In this document: positions 63,294 through 64,000 of the stretch, piece by piece | Position numbering within the stretch: position 1 is the first letter of the stretch | Layout: each line of letters starts with the position of its first letter | NCBI RefSeq assembly: GCF_029892485.1 | Contig: NZ_JARXVG010000002.1 | Coordinates: 62,001 to 126,000 of the forward strand | Direction: 5' to 3' | Length of the DNA: 64,000 bases | Source: Variovorax boronicumulans | GTDB taxonomy: Bacteria; Pseudomonadota; Gammaproteobacteria; Burkholderiales; Burkholderiaceae_C | The notes under the pieces: model-generated | The model's input: only the letters and a program-made list of their open reading frames with translations | What the model was told of the DNA's origin: nothing | Databases searched by the model: none | Translations under genes and position numbers: made by a program

Positions 63294-63404
63294 TGAATTT
63301 GCCTCCATCCCTCATGGGCACTGCGCTGGCAGCTATCCATTCGATAGCATTTTGATCTGTGAGTCGCATGGTTCGCAGTGTAGTTCAGGGGGCGCTGCGC
63401 CCCC

Positions 63405-63440
63405 CGACAAACAAAAGGGCCACCGCAACGGGTGGCCCTT
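63405..63440 (-). terminator. terminator after ilvC
   Basis: On the minus strand, AAGGGCCACC / GGTGGCCCTT with a 6-base loop followed by TTGTTTG, 38 bp after the ilvC stop. A second GC hairpin GGGGGCG/CGCCCCC at 63388-63404 follows. pssA therefore probably has its own promoter. Confidence 0.8.
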
Positions 63441-63477
63441 GGAAAAGAGTGCCGAAGCACCCTTCCTGTTTCGAAGA

Positions 63478-64000
<523 letters not shown>

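Overview
This is one continuous stretch of a GC-rich (about two thirds G+C) betaproteobacterial chromosome. Gene content and protein style point to Burkholderiales, family Comamonadaceae, most like Variovorax. Supporting signs are several Bug/TctC-type solute-binding proteins, LysR/IclR/AraC regulators beside aromatic-acid catabolic genes, paired LigJ/LigK/gallate dioxygenase genes, and the ilvC-pssA-leuA order. The species call is an inference; no marker gene is available here. I see no phage, insertion sequence, CRISPR array or replication origin.

Layout. (1) 1-5.3 kb: end of an exopolysaccharide locus (glycosyltransferase, galE, a NarL-type regulator and a soluble histidine kinase, manC). 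(2) 5.8-13.8 kb: thiamin locus with a TPP riboswitch ahead of a cytX-like transporter, thiD on the opposite strand, then thiO-thiS-thiG-thiE and a TonB-dependent receptor. (3) 13.8-16.9 kb: tRNA-Asn with clear promoter and terminator, a degenerate LytM lipoprotein, rnk, a 72-aa unknown and a CsgG-like lipoprotein. (4) 16.9-30.6 kb: catabolic island with LysR, Bug protein, amidase and metallo-hydrolase facing a tightly coupled six-gene Rieske dioxygenase operon, then an ABC solute-binding protein and AraC regulator, and a quinone oxidoreductase facing a LysR gene. (5) 31-34 kb: lipase-like hydrolase, truncated haemoglobin, ModA-like protein, GFA protein. (6) 34.2-40.4 kb: gallate ring-cleavage operon (ligJ, ligK, galA, Bug protein, a ModA-like protein with no signal peptide) divergent from a LysR-type regulator with two DNA-binding domains. 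(7) 40.4-48.7 kb: GFA/WYL pair, a NarL/7TM kinase pair, and an OmpR/EnvZ-type pair next to a DegQ-like protease. (8) 48.9-55 kb: pobA with its IclR regulator, small enzymes, and a solitary molybdopterin hydroxylase large subunit. (9) 55.2-58.9 kb: N-end-rule transferases aat and bpt, an IclR regulator, a PbpG-like peptidase. (10) 59-64 kb: two tandem leuA genes behind a leucine-rich leader peptide and terminator, then pssA and the 3' part of ilvC.

The most notable items are the leu attenuator at 62.3-62.4 kb, the Rieske operon of unknown substrate, the gallate operon with its double-HTH regulator, two copies of a 110-bp twin-palindrome repeat, a 161-bp inverted repeat that supplies the stop codon of the pobA regulator, and a PmrA/QseB-like direct repeat ahead of the DegQ gene. 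Everything was read by eye; no homology search was run, so names rest on motif and family recognition.
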